NCBI RefSeq assembly: GCF_001522545.3
Contig: NC_031776.1
Span: 24,895,995-24,959,994, forward strand
Reading direction: 5' to 3'
Origin: Parus major
Lineage: Eukaryota; Chordata; Aves; Passeriformes; Paridae
DNA length: 64,000 bases
A program made the translations under genes and the position numbers. How positions within the stretch are numbered: position 1 is the first letter of the stretch; each line of letters starts with the position of its first letter. Shown piece by piece: positions 51,701 through 64,000 of this stretch. Below the pieces are notes generated by a model. That model was not told the DNA's origin. It was given only the letters and a program-made list of their open reading frames with translations, and ran no database searches.

Positions 51701-54039
51701 AGTCATCTTGATCTTTATTGAATGTAACACTGAATGGCTCATACAGCTCACTTGCCCAGAGGTGCTAAAGAGCTTTAAAGTGTAGTATTGCTCTGCTATA
51801 TTGCTGACCTCTTTGTTCCCTTGGGAATTGTTTTAACTTTCTCTTCCATTCCATTAGAGAGAGCTCTCATTGCCTAGAAGAGTGCTGTCTTTCTGTCCTG
51901 CATTTCCCAGACAGACATCTACTTGAATGTGGTTTGCAGCAAGAAGCAGCACCTGTCATTCTTCGCATGTGCTGCACATGTAGTCTGAGGACAGGCTGTG
52001 TGTCCAGAGGATTGGAGATACACTCATTAAAGGAGAAACATCCTGTCTTCTATCTGCACTCCATATTTGTACCTGGAAGTATAATTTACGACTAATTGTA
52101 AGTCTAAGATCAAAGGTTCTCTCTCCAGCTTAATTTTCAGAAAACATGCCTACACTGAACAAGGATCCCTCAAGGATCATATATCATTTAAATTGAAAGG
52201 ATTTGGAGCAGTTTCCACATCGCTTACATGTGTTGTTCACCCTGCTGTTGACCCCCTGCCACTGAGGAGTTACTGTTTTTCTTCCAGGGGGGAAGGAATT
52301 GGATCTTTCTAGACCATGGTAAATGAAACAAGACCAAATGCTATGAGGCTGATTTCTTTGAGACTGAAAACAGGTATTGATAACTACTGGTCAATCTCTT
52401 TAGCACCTGTTCTTAAGTTCCTTCTGAAGTCAATGGAGACATTTTGACTTCTGTAAATTGAATTAAGCTTTTGGTCTACCCTCATAAAAATGGACCAACT
52501 TCTCAATTTTGGAAAGACCTGCTAGAACCAATGAAGAAAAAGCATATAATGGTGTAAATTTTGTTTAAGCTCATTCTGCATTTAAACTTCTGAGAATGAA
52601 ATACTGTCGAGATTACTGTAAGCCACAGTTTGATAATTCAGGACAAAGAGTTTTATCCATATCCAGACATAAACAGCTCAAGAATCATAGTCATCATACT
52701 AGAGACTACACAGTCTGAGATCCTATCTCCCATGACACATAGCTTGAATATAAGATAATGGCATGGATATCAGAATTGCTCACTCAAATTTGTTCCTTTC
52801 AACCTTATTTTAAAAGCAGAAGTCAAGTTGAGATATTTGGAAGTACACAAGTGGCCTGAGTGTGGCACTGCTTTCTTCCACTCTTAACATAATCAGCCAG
52901 AGATATTTTACCTAATTGGAAACATGACAGCTTGTAACCTCCAGTTCTGGTATAAAGCTACACTGCCAAATTACACAGAACCAAAGACCACTGGTTACTG
53001 TTATTAGCTTTTACATTTAGCTTTTGGTTTCTGCTTGGGGTTTGAATTAAGAAATTTAGAAGACTGAATTATCATGTCAATTATATCCATGCAATTGCAC
53101 TGAGCAATTTGTTGTTGAAAAAGTTCCCTTTGGAACTGAAGGGAAAGCAGAGTCTGATGATATCTTAGCATGGTTCTTACCCATAAGCTGATCATTTTTA
53201 CAGCAGAATTTGTGTATTGTTCTGGACTCAGAAGGCAGATTGCATACAAAAAATGATATGAACCTTCTTGTTGCTAGTGGACACAAAGTATGAAGCAAGG
53301 TTTACGATAGCAAGCAGCTGAGGTTTCATTTTCTCAGGAGATGAAAAGCCTTTATTTCAGGGATTTCAACCCTTTTTATAATGTGTTTGGATAAGGTTAA
53401 CCTGACTGGTACAAGGAACAATGCCTCTCCCATCCCTTTGATGGGACAAGAGAAAAACACTCTCAGAACATCTGTGTCATTGTTTTGACAACAAATATAT
53501 TATTTACACAACTCTCCTTGAGAGAGAAAAGTTTCCCAAAAGACTTTCCCTTGGGAAACAGATCAGCCACTGAGAGCCTGAAACTCTCTCAGGGTCAGAA
53601 AATCATGTGCACACCTTCTGAATAATATTGGGAGTGCTGTTTTTGTTTTTATTTTCCTAAAACACTATGATGGAGGTCAAACTATGAAAGCATATGGAGA
53701 GCACAACTGAGGGAATAGGGGCACAGGCTAACTTCCCCTACACCCCTACTTCCACAGCTTACTTAGGACCAGTGTCTTAGAACTCATTGAAAAGTAAGGA
53801 TGAAATGTTATACAGTCTCTAATGTGATATAAAATAGATTCATGTCATAGAGGAGCCATTGTAAAGGTTGATATTTCTTAAAAATTTACATAAACTGGAA
53901 ATAACTCGAGATACTCTTTAAGAAAACAATGTTCCAGGCTGGTTTCAACAGGAACTATTAAGTAGAGAGGCTCAGTATGGGATTTCAGTTATAGAAAGAT
54001 AAAAGCAGATTGCAAGGGGTCAAGAAATATGTCCCACTG
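48713..54039. other. Gene-free AT-rich unique DNA
   Basis: No gene is supported. The longest clean frame in the window lies here (132 codons, minus, 50612-51010); it matches no family I know and its length fits chance. The patch 51760-52060 is somewhat richer in G+C. Short inverted words (gtttccca with tgggaaac near 53525-53560) are unremarkable. Confidence 0.6.
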
Positions 54040-54366
54040 AGTTTGATGAAAGTGAATTTGCTTAATCTAAGGAAGAAAAAATGATCAAAAGTGTTTCATT
54101 ATATATGAAGCTATCATAATGGCATTCAGCTGTTTGTGAACATTGGGGAATCAGTCAGGAAATCAAATTAAATGTTAGTTCATGAGCATCTTTTACCAAT
54201 ACTAAAAGTAAAAAGTGTGAATAAGGTAATGCACCATAGGATATCTAAGAAAAATGTCTCCTTCCATTTGTCTCGAGTGGTGGAAGTGCTTGATCCTGAC
54301 TAAATGTGGGAGCACAAACAAGATGGTCTCTCAAGGTGTCTCTCCAGGTCTGTGTTTCTATGATTC
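54040..54366 (+). mobile_element. Old CR1 LINE fragment, 3' end
   Basis: The end (agatggtctctcaaggtgtc, then tctccaggtctgtg, then tttctatgattc) follows the CR1 3' terminus, which usually reads close to agatgatctctaaggtccct, tccaaccc and ttctatgattct. Upstream words (gaagctatcataatgg near 54110, then tgtctccttcc and gagtggtggaag near 54255-54285) fit the CR1 3' region in the same order. Divergence is high and there are gaps, so the left boundary is approximate. It is a 5'-truncated copy, as is usual for CR1, and not functional. Confidence 0.6.
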
Positions 54367-57300
54367 CAAATTCACATAGAATTCAACCTTTAGCATAACA
54401 CACAAGGGAAACTTAGTTTTCAGGTAGCCCTAACCAGACTCTGATCTAGTTGATCCAATCTTTGTGTAGGAAAGATTCTATAAATCCAGGTCTGCTTTTC
54501 ACAGTTTCAAATAATTCTATTTCAGCTTGAAGAATTCAGACATTTCATCTCCTGTAAGGGTCAGTTTGAAAAGTTTTCATAAATAATAGCTTTTACCTTT
54601 TTCATTTTCTAATAATTTACCTCCCAAAATAGGCAGAAGATACGTGGCACCTCCTTACAAACAAATGGTCAGTAACACATAACGAGAAAGTAATGAGATG
54701 GGACTGAACACAGAAGAAAGGAAAGGTGAAATATTAGAATTATGTACAACTACCTACTAAAAGCTCTTAAAAACGCTGATGGACTAAAAAGGGTGTTTTC
54801 AGGGGAGAAGACAGATGCATATATTTCTGCATTCTATTTGATGAAAATAAGCAGCTGGCTTATTTTGCTGAATTTTAGTAATTATTGTTATTTATATGCT
54901 GCATCTGAAATTATGATGAAAACATATTTTGAGTCTGCATTTGTGGGATTTTCTTATTCCCTTAGTCCTTCAAAATTCTAAATGATGCAATTCATTTTTT
55001 TACAGTTCAGGTTTCACTTTATATTTTATTCATGGTAAATGTATATCCATAAATACACGTGCATGTACACACAGACAGAGAAAATCCTTTCACCAAGACA
55101 TTAATGACTTCTGTTTGAGAAAGATAATTTTGCTAAAGCCTTGGTACCTTCTCAAATTTTAACATGTGGACCCTAATAGGTAAATGTAAAGCTTGTTATT
55201 GTATAAAATTTCTATTACCATCAGTGTACAAAACTGTTTTAGAAAAACAAAACTGGCTAGCAAGATAAGTGTATGGTTAGCTGCAATACAGTTCCATTAA
55301 ATCTTACTGCATTTCTTCCATATTGATGCCATCCCATTAACTTACCCTGTATGTGCACTCCTTATGGAAGGAATGATGGAAGCATATATAATCTTGGGAG
55401 AAGAAACATGCTCAAACCAGAAAGAAAGAAAAAAACCCTGGCTTTATTGCCAGAACTGGGAGAAGGATTTGTTGTACTATGCTACTCCACCCCAACAACA
55501 AACGAGAAAACTGAAAAGGCAGAAAACCTCTCTTGTTAATTGCAATGTTGGTAATAGGAAGTGTATCAAAATAAGGATCCTTTTTCCTCCTTCTAATCTA
55601 ATTATAAAAAGTTCAAGAAATTTTCTGAATAAACAACATTCATAGCAGAAATTAGAGAAGCAACTCAGAGCCACAGAAATGCAATAACATATTCCTTCTA
55701 AGGCTAATGTTTTACTCCTAGAGCCACAGCTTCCAAAGCTGCTGACATCACATAAAACCTATTTCCCTCCCATATTAATACATAGGTTAGCTACCCTAAG
55801 TTCTGACAAACATGTGAATCATGTTTGAATTTTAATTCTGGAACGATTCTCATTTACATCAATTTTAAACACTCAGCCAGTGCAAATTGGAAGGTCCAGT
55901 TTTACACTTTGATACCTCCTAGCTTAATTGGTGTACATAGTAAATGTAAACCAAATTCATTCAGTACTAAGAGTGACAGGACCTGGAGACAGGTTCTGAC
56001 AACAGTCTCATCGATAAAAGTGGTAAGAGGACTAAAAGTGTTCTAATAGTAGCTAACATAGTGCTAGTCCTGGGAAGCTTGGAATACTAATAAAAAAAAT
56101 TTTGGCTGAATCAGGATGAAGAAAAAGCCAAACATTTTCATTCATTGCCAAAAATATAATTTATTTTTTTTTAAAAAAATACATTTCCAAGGTTTATGGC
56201 ACAAAAAAAATTTTCTTATGTTCATAAAATTTTGATTTTTTAAATTTAAATATAATTATATGCTGGAAAATTTACAACTCACTATTTTGGGACTTTTTAA
56301 TTGTTTGGGGTTTTTTAATTGTAAGTTTTCATTTGTTTTGAAATAGAAAAGTAGTACAAGTTTCAGAAATTAAAAGATTGGGTTTTAGGTAAAGCTAGCT
56401 AATGAATTTGAGAATCATCTTGCATTCAGTCTACACCAAACTGTACTTTGGTTAGTTACCTATTTAACTGAAAACTGCACCAGCTCCCCTTGAATCTGGC
56501 AAATCAGCACATCAGAGGTAAAAACCAAAAAGACACTTTTCACAAAAGAGTAGGCCCAATATAAATCTTTGTGGAAGTATTTAACCTTGTGAAAAATGTA
56601 TTCAGACTGAGATATTGCTGAGACACACACTTGAGAAATTATGGAAAGTATCCTTAGACACACTCCTCTGCAGTAACCAGACATAATGTTAAATCTAACA
56701 CTCAGAAGTATTTCTCAGTAAACTCAAATGCAGATGCTGACACTGTGTTTGTTCCATGCTAAGGGAGATCTTGTTTATTTTTCCTGGGAGAAGGAGGTGC
56801 CAGTCCAAATAAGTATTAGAACTGTAAGTGCATGTCCCACTTTTCTTTACTAGAAGCAAACACATTTAGCATCAAGCTACTGTTACAGTAATATAAGCAA
56901 AAAGGCTCTGGGATTTCACAGTTAAGTGGAAAAAAACACAACATAGCTTACAAACACAGCAGGGATCATAAAAGTTTGACAATAAAGAAAAGTCATATAG
57001 AAGGATCTAAAAAAATCTTAGTTTGCAATTTCATCTCTTCTGGAATCAGACTGGGTCCTGTGTGACTTCATTAGATGCTACCTATTGAACCATGAGAAAC
57101 ACTACAGTAGATTTGATCAAATAGATTTAGCTCCACATTTGAATTCAACCAGGTTGAGGAATAAATTCTTAAAATATTAATTTTCATTGTGGAGAGAAAG
57201 TCCAGCTTCAAGATAACCCAGACTTGAAAAGCCAAAAAAAACTTCCTCACTCACTAGAGCACTAAGATTAAGCTCTTCAGAGACAGCTTTAGCTTGCACA

Positions 57301-58891
57301 CCTGCTATGTCTCAATTGCTCCAGCAACCCAAAACAATGTCTCTGCATGATATTGTATAATTCAAGATATTTCAGCTTATTCAGAGCCACCTCAAGGATC
57401 TGCAATCTGCTTTTCTGCCAGGATTTGCATCTACAAATGAATCTCAGGAGATGGTTGACAGAACAATAATTTTGCTGGAAAAATCAGATCTGAGTCAAAA
57501 AAACTAAGATGTTTGTTTAGCTCTGGAGTCTTGGGGATGCTTGCCCACATCCCCAGATATTTCCCTCTGTGAGTTGTGAGGCTCCTTGTACCTTTAAAAT
57601 CCTGTGACCTATAGGTGCCTTAGCCACTGGTTGTTCCTGAAGGTTCCTTAGCATGTCAGCTGTGGGCTTGAGAGGTGCAAGATTTCAACTCTTAGGAAAC
57701 CTAGACCAACTCTATACAATCTGTATAGCTCTGCAGACAGATAAGTCTCCATAGCCCCTGGGATGCCAAGATTTCCAGATTACTCATTTCCATAGCTGAC
57801 TGTTCCTGAAGTTTCTGCAAAATTAAGCAGGACAGAGAATAACCTCCCCAAATGATTTGTAAAAAATCTTGTTTCTGCACACCAATTTTAAAATTTGTCC
57901 CTGATTTAGGTACACTTCGGGGGTTTTATCTGGGTTTTATTTTCTGGGAGTTTTACCACAAGTTTGGTATTTTCATTTAAAGGCTTTCTCTTATTTTCTG
58001 CATCATTTCTCTTTCATGTCACAAGTTCAGATTTGTTTTGAACCAAAATATCCTCCTGGGGTTAATAAGAGATATTAGATCAGTACTTCTAGACTTGTGC
58101 TTCCCTACAGTAAGGACAAAAGAGTCATAACATGTTCAAGACAATTTGTTTCCCTCTCAGTGCTGTGTTTTATTCCTGGTACCGATTACAGAAGTGCAAA
58201 GAACAATTACAAGTCAGACCATATTCTTCCCTAAGTATAGAACCCTTGCTTCGCTGTCAGCACATTTTAATTTATCAGCCTCATGAAGGAATGCAGAAAA
58301 TGCAAATGGACTTATTTTTATAAGTATTGGTTTGTACTGGGATTGTATAAATTCTGCATTTTTGCAAATATCTACTTGTAAATATAAGGAAACTTCATGG
58401 TCATTCTCAAAACTTCTAATAATGTTCTAATCATAGCTATAAAACAGAGAAAAGTAGAATGGAAAGGATCTACAGAGGAATCTGGAGTGATCCATCCACC
58501 TTGAGAGACAAGGTTATTGAAATGCTTCTAAAGATTGCACCATGGTTTTACTTTATTTTATTGCAGAAGGGCTGTTTAGGTCTAATGGATATAAATATTT
58601 ACTTCCCTAAGATCTGTGGACTTGGACAGGTGACCTTAACATTTACTTCTGAAGATGTGAGTTTCCCATGTCTCTCTGACTGGGTGTTTTCTATAATTTT
58701 GAGGTGGTATTAGTTACCTTGCTTGGTAGGTAGATAAAAGTGGAAGAAAGCTCAAAACTGATAGAAGCAATAAGATTTCCTTAAAATACTAATCCCAGAT
58801 CCAGCAGAGAGCCTGGCTCAGCAAAGCTAATGTGACTCAGCTTGCTTTTCCTCAGCCTTCTAAGAAAGAAATATGAAAAGAGGCAGGAAAG

Positions 58892-58909
58892 AAAAAAAAA
58901 AAAAAAAAA
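58892..58909 (+). repeat. Poly-A tract, 18 A
   Basis: A pure A run follows a purine-rich stretch (agaggcaggaaag). No retroposed gene or SINE is recognised upstream, so it is treated as simple sequence. Confidence 0.8.
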
Positions 58910-59536
58910 GATTCCATTGCTCAAAAAGGTGCACACAACATTATTAGTTTGTTATTTAAGATTACTCATATATGACCATGTTTACGAAGACCAAAATTTT
59001 CTTACAATTTTGACTTATAATATCGATTGGGACTTTTTAAATTTACTAATGTAACCAACACATAAACATTCACATTAAAACATGAATCATTGAATCCTAT
59101 GGCAGAAATAATTTCTATCTGGAAATTTCCCCAGGGTTATACCTAATGCATATGTCTTATAAGTGTCACTGTTTAAGAAAGTAATTCAAATTTCTATATT
59201 CAATGGTTTTATCTCTGCAGCTCTATGGAAATGTTTCTATAACACTGGAAACCATGACAACTAGTTCCAGTTTCTGATTTCATTGCAAAGTTACATCTTA
59301 CCCTGGTTCATGAACCTTTCATACAAGATGGACTTTATAATTTTGCAACTGAATCTTTCAAAAGTATGTGGTTTGATACAACAATACTGCTTCATTTGAT
59401 CTCTCAGTTTAAAGAAGTTACCATTACATTGTTACTGCCATGCTTTTCCAGCTGTTGTCCAGTGATGACAGTATTTTTTTGACCAAAAAACCCAAGAGGA
59501 AAACATCCAGATACAAAATACTGTATAAAATACAAT

Positions 59537-59554
59537 TTTATTTCATGAAATAAA
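59537..59554. repeat. 18-bp perfect AT-rich palindrome
   Basis: Tttatttcatgaaataaa equals its own reverse complement. In DNA this rich in A and T, a palindrome of this size is only mildly unexpected. Confidence 0.85.
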
Positions 59555-61292
59555 CTGTGTGAACTGATGGCCTTAATACACACCGGTATCTAAACATGGG
59601 CCAATTCTGTCCCATAAACAAATCCCTTTTAGGGGTTACACTTTGCTAATTAAGTGCTATTTAATATATGTTTCCAAGTTTCACTGTCACCAGACCCTGT
59701 ACATGGAAGTCTGATGTTCCTGGCATTCTTTAGCATGGATCTGTTTTATTTTATTTGTCGCTGAATCTTCAAAAAAATGTCAATATTGGTACGTGCTGGG
59801 AGAGTGCACCAAACATCAGGCTGTTACTTTGACCAGTACAACCTCTCCTTTTCATTGTGCTTTTTAGAATGGAATGATTTAAAAATTCACAGCTTAAGAC
59901 TTCTAGTCCTAACAATTTAAAGTTCCCTGCAATTAAGAACACATCCAAAACAGAAGCAGGTTTGGGTTCAGCAATTCTCTTCTGATTATATTGGTATTTG
60001 TGGTTACAGTCTTTGGCTTCTGAATTGCATCCTTTTGATCTGATCACAAAGAAGCCTAAAAAATTAATCAATTAATCTGGAATAGGTGACTTTCACCAGT
60101 CCCAAGTCTGAGGTATGGGCAGAACCTCTCAGAGGAGATGGATTTTTCCTAATTCACTGCAAAATACAGATTGCTATCATTTACTGTACCGATTACTATG
60201 TTAGTACTTAACCAGCAAAACAGAAAACTTTAGAATGACTTTGAATGCATTCTGACAACTTGTTCTCTCCTGTAATTCACTGATGGTTACTAGGTGCAAA
60301 ATTTGAGAGTAGATGGCCACTGACTGATCAGTCATGATCAGTACTGCACTTTGATTTTGACTGGGAAGAACCTGCAGGTACCAAGCATTTTCCAATGTTT
60401 GACTATCTAAGACAAAGTTTTCCAGTTAGAATCACAAAGTGTTATAATTAACCTGTAGTTTAAAAATTAAATGTTTTGAAAATATTGAAGGTTGCAAGAT
60501 TGATGAACAAATAGATATTTGCATTCTGATGTAATTTGAGAAAAGAACAAAAAGGCTTAGTCTAAGCAGAACCATTCTTTTTATCAAAGCACAGAATTAA
60601 AAAAACCACAATTTTGTTGCTCAATGAATGATATATTTTACCAGATCTCATCTCTATGTTTCCTCCTTCCCTATTTTTCCTTCATGTTTAATCTTACTCT
60701 AACTTCTACTATTCATAGCACTGGAGATTGCTAATTCTCTTTTTCAAATCTCCTTTCAACTCACTTTCAAGTAACAGCAGTTTTGCAGTAGTCATTCGCT
60801 TATCAGGAGAAAGCAGGTGAGCCTGTAGTGCTATGGAGTTAGAGAGTTTATATTTCTGCCAGATACTGGTTTGGTGAACTTGGGAAGCAGATTCAGATCA
60901 ACTCAGTGAAAATAGTGCATTAATTTGTCTCACCAATTTGAGACATGCCATATTTAATTTTAATATTTTAACTGTGCAAGTGCACTGGTATCTCTGATTG
61001 AAGTCACTGGGAAATGCATGTGCTCAGTATCTCCCCAGTTATTATTTTAATACTTTACCATTGTTTGCTTCTTATTGAGATAATGAGCAGCTTTCACCTG
61101 TGAATTGATGTAGGCTCTAAGCACAAGTCAGAAACCAACATATGTCATGTCAAACTGTGCAATCCAGCACAACCTAGTACTAAGCTGGTTTTGCATGTAT
61201 TCCTGAGTCTCAGCTCATGAAAGAACAAAAAAGTGCCAGCTTCTGAAAGATACCAGTAAGCTACCTCAGCAAATAATAAGTGGGAGGATATT

Positions 61293-61333
61293 GATTATAT
61301 ATATGGATATGTATATACATATATGTGTATAGG
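61293..61333. repeat. TA-rich imperfect dinucleotide patch
   Basis: Alternating T and A with G and C interruptions, including the palindrome tatgtatatacata. It is low-complexity sequence. Confidence 0.7.
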
Positions 61334-62194
61334 ACATATATTAAATAAATGTATTTTACTATCATAGACTTGGTTCATGTATTCTCATCCTGTGGAAAGA
61401 CAGGGGAAGAAGTTTCTTGTCTGTATCTCACTTACTCTTGCTGAGGATAGAGCCAGACATCTCATCCTTTGCCACCATAAGGCAGTGCATAAACTTTCCT
61501 TCAGTCTCTACCACCCCATGTCCTAAAGAGGCAAATACTATAATGAAATTAGTTCAGAGAAACACCAGCAGCTGGGTGAAAGTTTTGCTACTGACTTTAA
61601 TAGGATCAGGACTTCTCTCAAATTCTTTCTAACCTTTATCTTTACAGAATACAGATACAGCCTATCTAGCAGAGCTCAAAAGTACAAAAGAATAGGTGAG
61701 AAGGAGTATGATGCTGCCCCTCAGGTACATTTGGGCAGGAAGGCAAATACTATTCTGCTCATCTTGAAAGGGCCTTAAAGATAACTATCAGTTGTGCATA
61801 TGTTACAATACTTCATGTACTCTGTAGTGAATTTATCTGTTTAAAAGCAACATATCATTACACTTAAAAATAAACCTGTGATTTTAATTCTTTGTCTAGA
61901 CAGTGGTTCCAAAAAGCCCACTCTATTTTCAGTCATCCCAAAATACAGAGGTTCATTTATTATAAAATTTTAATGGCAGTGACTATAATCCTGCTCTGGA
62001 ATATGAGTAGGGACAGCTTCTAATTGCCAGGCTTATTCAGGGTTCATCTATTTCCCAGCATTTTACCTTTACATTTAACTTCTTCCCTCTCTAGCTTTAC
62101 TTCACTGATCTTTGTCTTGCCACCTTCTAAGGTTTTATAATTCTATCCTTTATTTTTATGGTTACCTTGAAAGTGTTTATAGACTATAGAAGGT

Positions 62195-62450
62195 ATTTAT
62201 AGACTTTGATCATGTTTCCCCTGAGGCTTCTCTTCTCCCAGCCATATATTAGTTTAGTTCCTTGCGTGTTAGCTCACATATGTAATATTCTTTTTTGTGA
62301 ACCATTTTTGTTGCACTGCTTTGTAGTTTTTCCTAATTGTTGTATGTGCTTCCACGCTGTAAAACCATCATAATACATGACACAGAATTCCAGATGTTTT
62401 TCCCTCCAGTGCTACATCAAGCAAAACCACTACCATATAAATCTTAAAAC
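62195..62450 (-). mobile_element. CR1 LINE fragment, reverse-transcriptase ORF 3' part
   Basis: Read on the minus strand, 62399-62376 translates to KHLEFCVM, matching the HLEYC motif near the C-terminal end of the CR1 ORF2 protein. Further on, the complement of gatcatgtttcccctgaggc (about 62208-62227) gives the R-G-N-M-I block that follows in the same family. The plus-strand text (gatcatgtttcccctgagg, cttctcttctcc, gaattccagatg) is the usual antisense view of CR1 in birds and of related L3/CR1 copies elsewhere. Several indels break the frame, so it is an old, dead, truncated copy. The boundary beyond 62420 is uncertain. Confidence 0.75.
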
Positions 62451-64000
62451 TGTTTTCTCTAGCTCACTGTTGGTTGAGCTTGATTTTGCATAGTTTTAAC
62501 AGGCTTGGCACACCTTTGGAATCTATTGTACTCAAATCACATTAACAGTTTTTGGGGCTGAAACCTCTGTTTTTTCCTGTATCTGTTGTTGCCAAGTAAT
62601 TTTACTTCTTGCCTTGCTTTCACAGAATTCAGTCTGTTTTCACCTGGGTACACTGCTGTATAGCAAGGAGGAATATGAAGAAACAGTTTCCATTTGAACC
62701 CACACTTTTTAAGTACTGTTGTAGAGCACAGGCTTTTATGCTCACTAATCCACTGCCCCATAATATCAACATTAATGGCAGCTTTGCTTTTAATTGCAGC
62801 AGAAATAAAATCAGGCTGTAGGACAGGGTGATATCCCCTGGGCTAAGCAGGACTCCTGTGCTCTAATGAGAACTAAAACAGTATTTATTTCATTGGCCTT
62901 TTTTTTGGTAAATCTTTGCCTGCCATGTCAGTGTGCTTATCAGAAACACATGAATACTGTCATTACTTTTGTGCAAAGGGATTAACTAAGAAGGCTTTCT
63001 TGAATACTTTCTTACGTAAATAGTGCTTGTAATGTCTGCTTCCACACACTTTCACTGCACCACTAGGTATTACAGCAGGAAAATCTCTCATGTCCAGCAT
63101 AAAACTTTATCCCTGGAATAGTCCTGCTAGTTTCATGAAGCACTATTGAACTATAGTGAAAAAAAAGCTGGATTGATATTGCACATTATTTTCAATTTCT
63201 GATCAATTACAGCTGATCCTACAAATCTTTTTGTATATTTCAAATATATTTTATTTTTGCTGCAGATAATGAAGCTTTTTCAAAATTGTTTTCTCAAGAG
63301 CAAAATAATACCAGTGCTCTGACAAGTTTTGTGTACAAAATGATTACCTGGGGGAGAATGCCATTCAGATTTCAATGCTTTATGCAAATAATCCAAGTAT
63401 GCAATTAGACAAAGCCTTGTTAACTAGGGTTAAAACACATACAATCAACTGGTGCACTTATTTGGTAGAATTTAGATAAGCATAATTAGGTTGCAAAATG
63501 AATCTATATGTAAATAAGTGGAGTTCTTTTATTTGAGGATAAACAAAATCAGAGATAATTTTAATCACCAAATTTATTGTTTATAGAGTGTAGGTTCATA
63601 AAGAGGTTTGAGGAGTTAATTTCCCAGCCAGAATCTAATAAGATACTCATCTTTTTTTGCTATTCTGCCTCCTCATGTGCTGTATTTAGAATGATGCACT
63701 GAAGATACTCATGAATCTGTTTTGATATTATATGAAAGTCGTCCTCTTTGCTTTTTTACCACTATACATTTAAATGAGTAAATTCTTATGTTCAGTTGAA
63801 AACCTAAATCAAATACGTTTTTTGGCACTTGTTTATACAGAAATTATTTTGTTTGGCACTCAAAGAGAACCAGTCAGAAACTGAAAGTGGAGACTTGAGG
63901 AAAGGACTCTCCCCCAGTATTTTTTGTTTAACAAGGTATTTAAATCAGCTGTCAAAACTTTTAGGTATTTTCTGTCTTGCAATGGACAGTCAAGTGACAT
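62451..64000. other. Gene-free DNA with octamer-containing patch
   Basis: No gene is supported. 63340-63530 carries ATGCAAAT (63382-63389), a nearby taatcc, caatta and acaaag, and no simple repeats. These words are typical of POU, homeodomain and SOX sites in conserved developmental enhancers. This is suggestive only. The rest is ordinary AT-rich sequence. Confidence 0.5.

Larger units (their letters stand above)
54367..62194. other. Gene-free AT-rich unique DNA
   Basis: No gene is supported; frames reach 100 codons at most (minus, 59769-60071) and are unrecognised. The region 56080-56360 is extremely AT-rich. There is an A18 run at 58892-58909, an 18-bp AT-rich palindrome at 59537-59554 and a TA-rich patch at about 61293-61333. 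A small foldback (tggggatg with catcccca) lies near 57533-57556. Confidence 0.6.

Noticed and set aside
1..64000. CRISPR array, prophage, operon or other bacterial-type system
   Set aside because: No regularly spaced repeats, no dense coding and vertebrate repeats throughout; the window is clearly eukaryotic.

Overview
The window looks like intergenic or deep intronic DNA from a bird, most likely a songbird. It is AT-rich and sparse in repeats. The repeats that can be named fit an avian genome: two CR1 LINE fragments, two solo endogenous-retrovirus LTRs (one closely resembling an LTR type common in passerines), and a degenerate interstitial TTAGGG tract. There is no operon structure, no long ORF and no convincing host exon. 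The longest complete open frame is 132 codons. Rough arithmetic on stop-codon frequency in DNA of this composition says about one frame of that length is expected by chance in 64 kb, so no host protein-coding gene is called.

Layout. 1-15.6 kb is unique AT-rich sequence with a 14-bp-stem hairpin at 561-593 and an 18-bp perfect-stem hairpin at 15594-15636. 15.6-24.5 kb is featureless. At 24.48-25.13 kb on the minus strand lies a heavily broken PIF/Harbinger-type transposase, recognisable from several motifs in the right order and at nearly the right spacing, with stops and frame changes between them. A compound CA/TA/TG microsatellite lies at 27772-27850.

A minus-strand solo LTR occupies 29151-30084. 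It has TG...CA ends, an identical 6-bp target-site duplication (tagcac) and a 392-base assembly gap inside it. At 31710-32162 is an unrecognised frame of about 150 codons with a single in-frame stop. At 38341-38527 is the interstitial telomeric tract, ending in a 24-bp perfect palindrome where TTAGGG flips to CCCTAA.

A plus-strand ERVL-like solo LTR is at 48106-48677, with a TATA box and a polyadenylation signal. CR1 fragments are at about 54040-54366 (plus) and 62195-62450 (minus). The rest is unique non-coding DNA. Some of it (around 13.5 kb and 63.4 kb) carries octamer and homeodomain-like words of the kind found in conserved enhancers, but conservation cannot be judged from one sequence.

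No genes work together here in any visible way. The interest lies in the genome fossils: the Harbinger remnant, the telomere-repeat inversion, the gapped LTR and the perfect hairpins.
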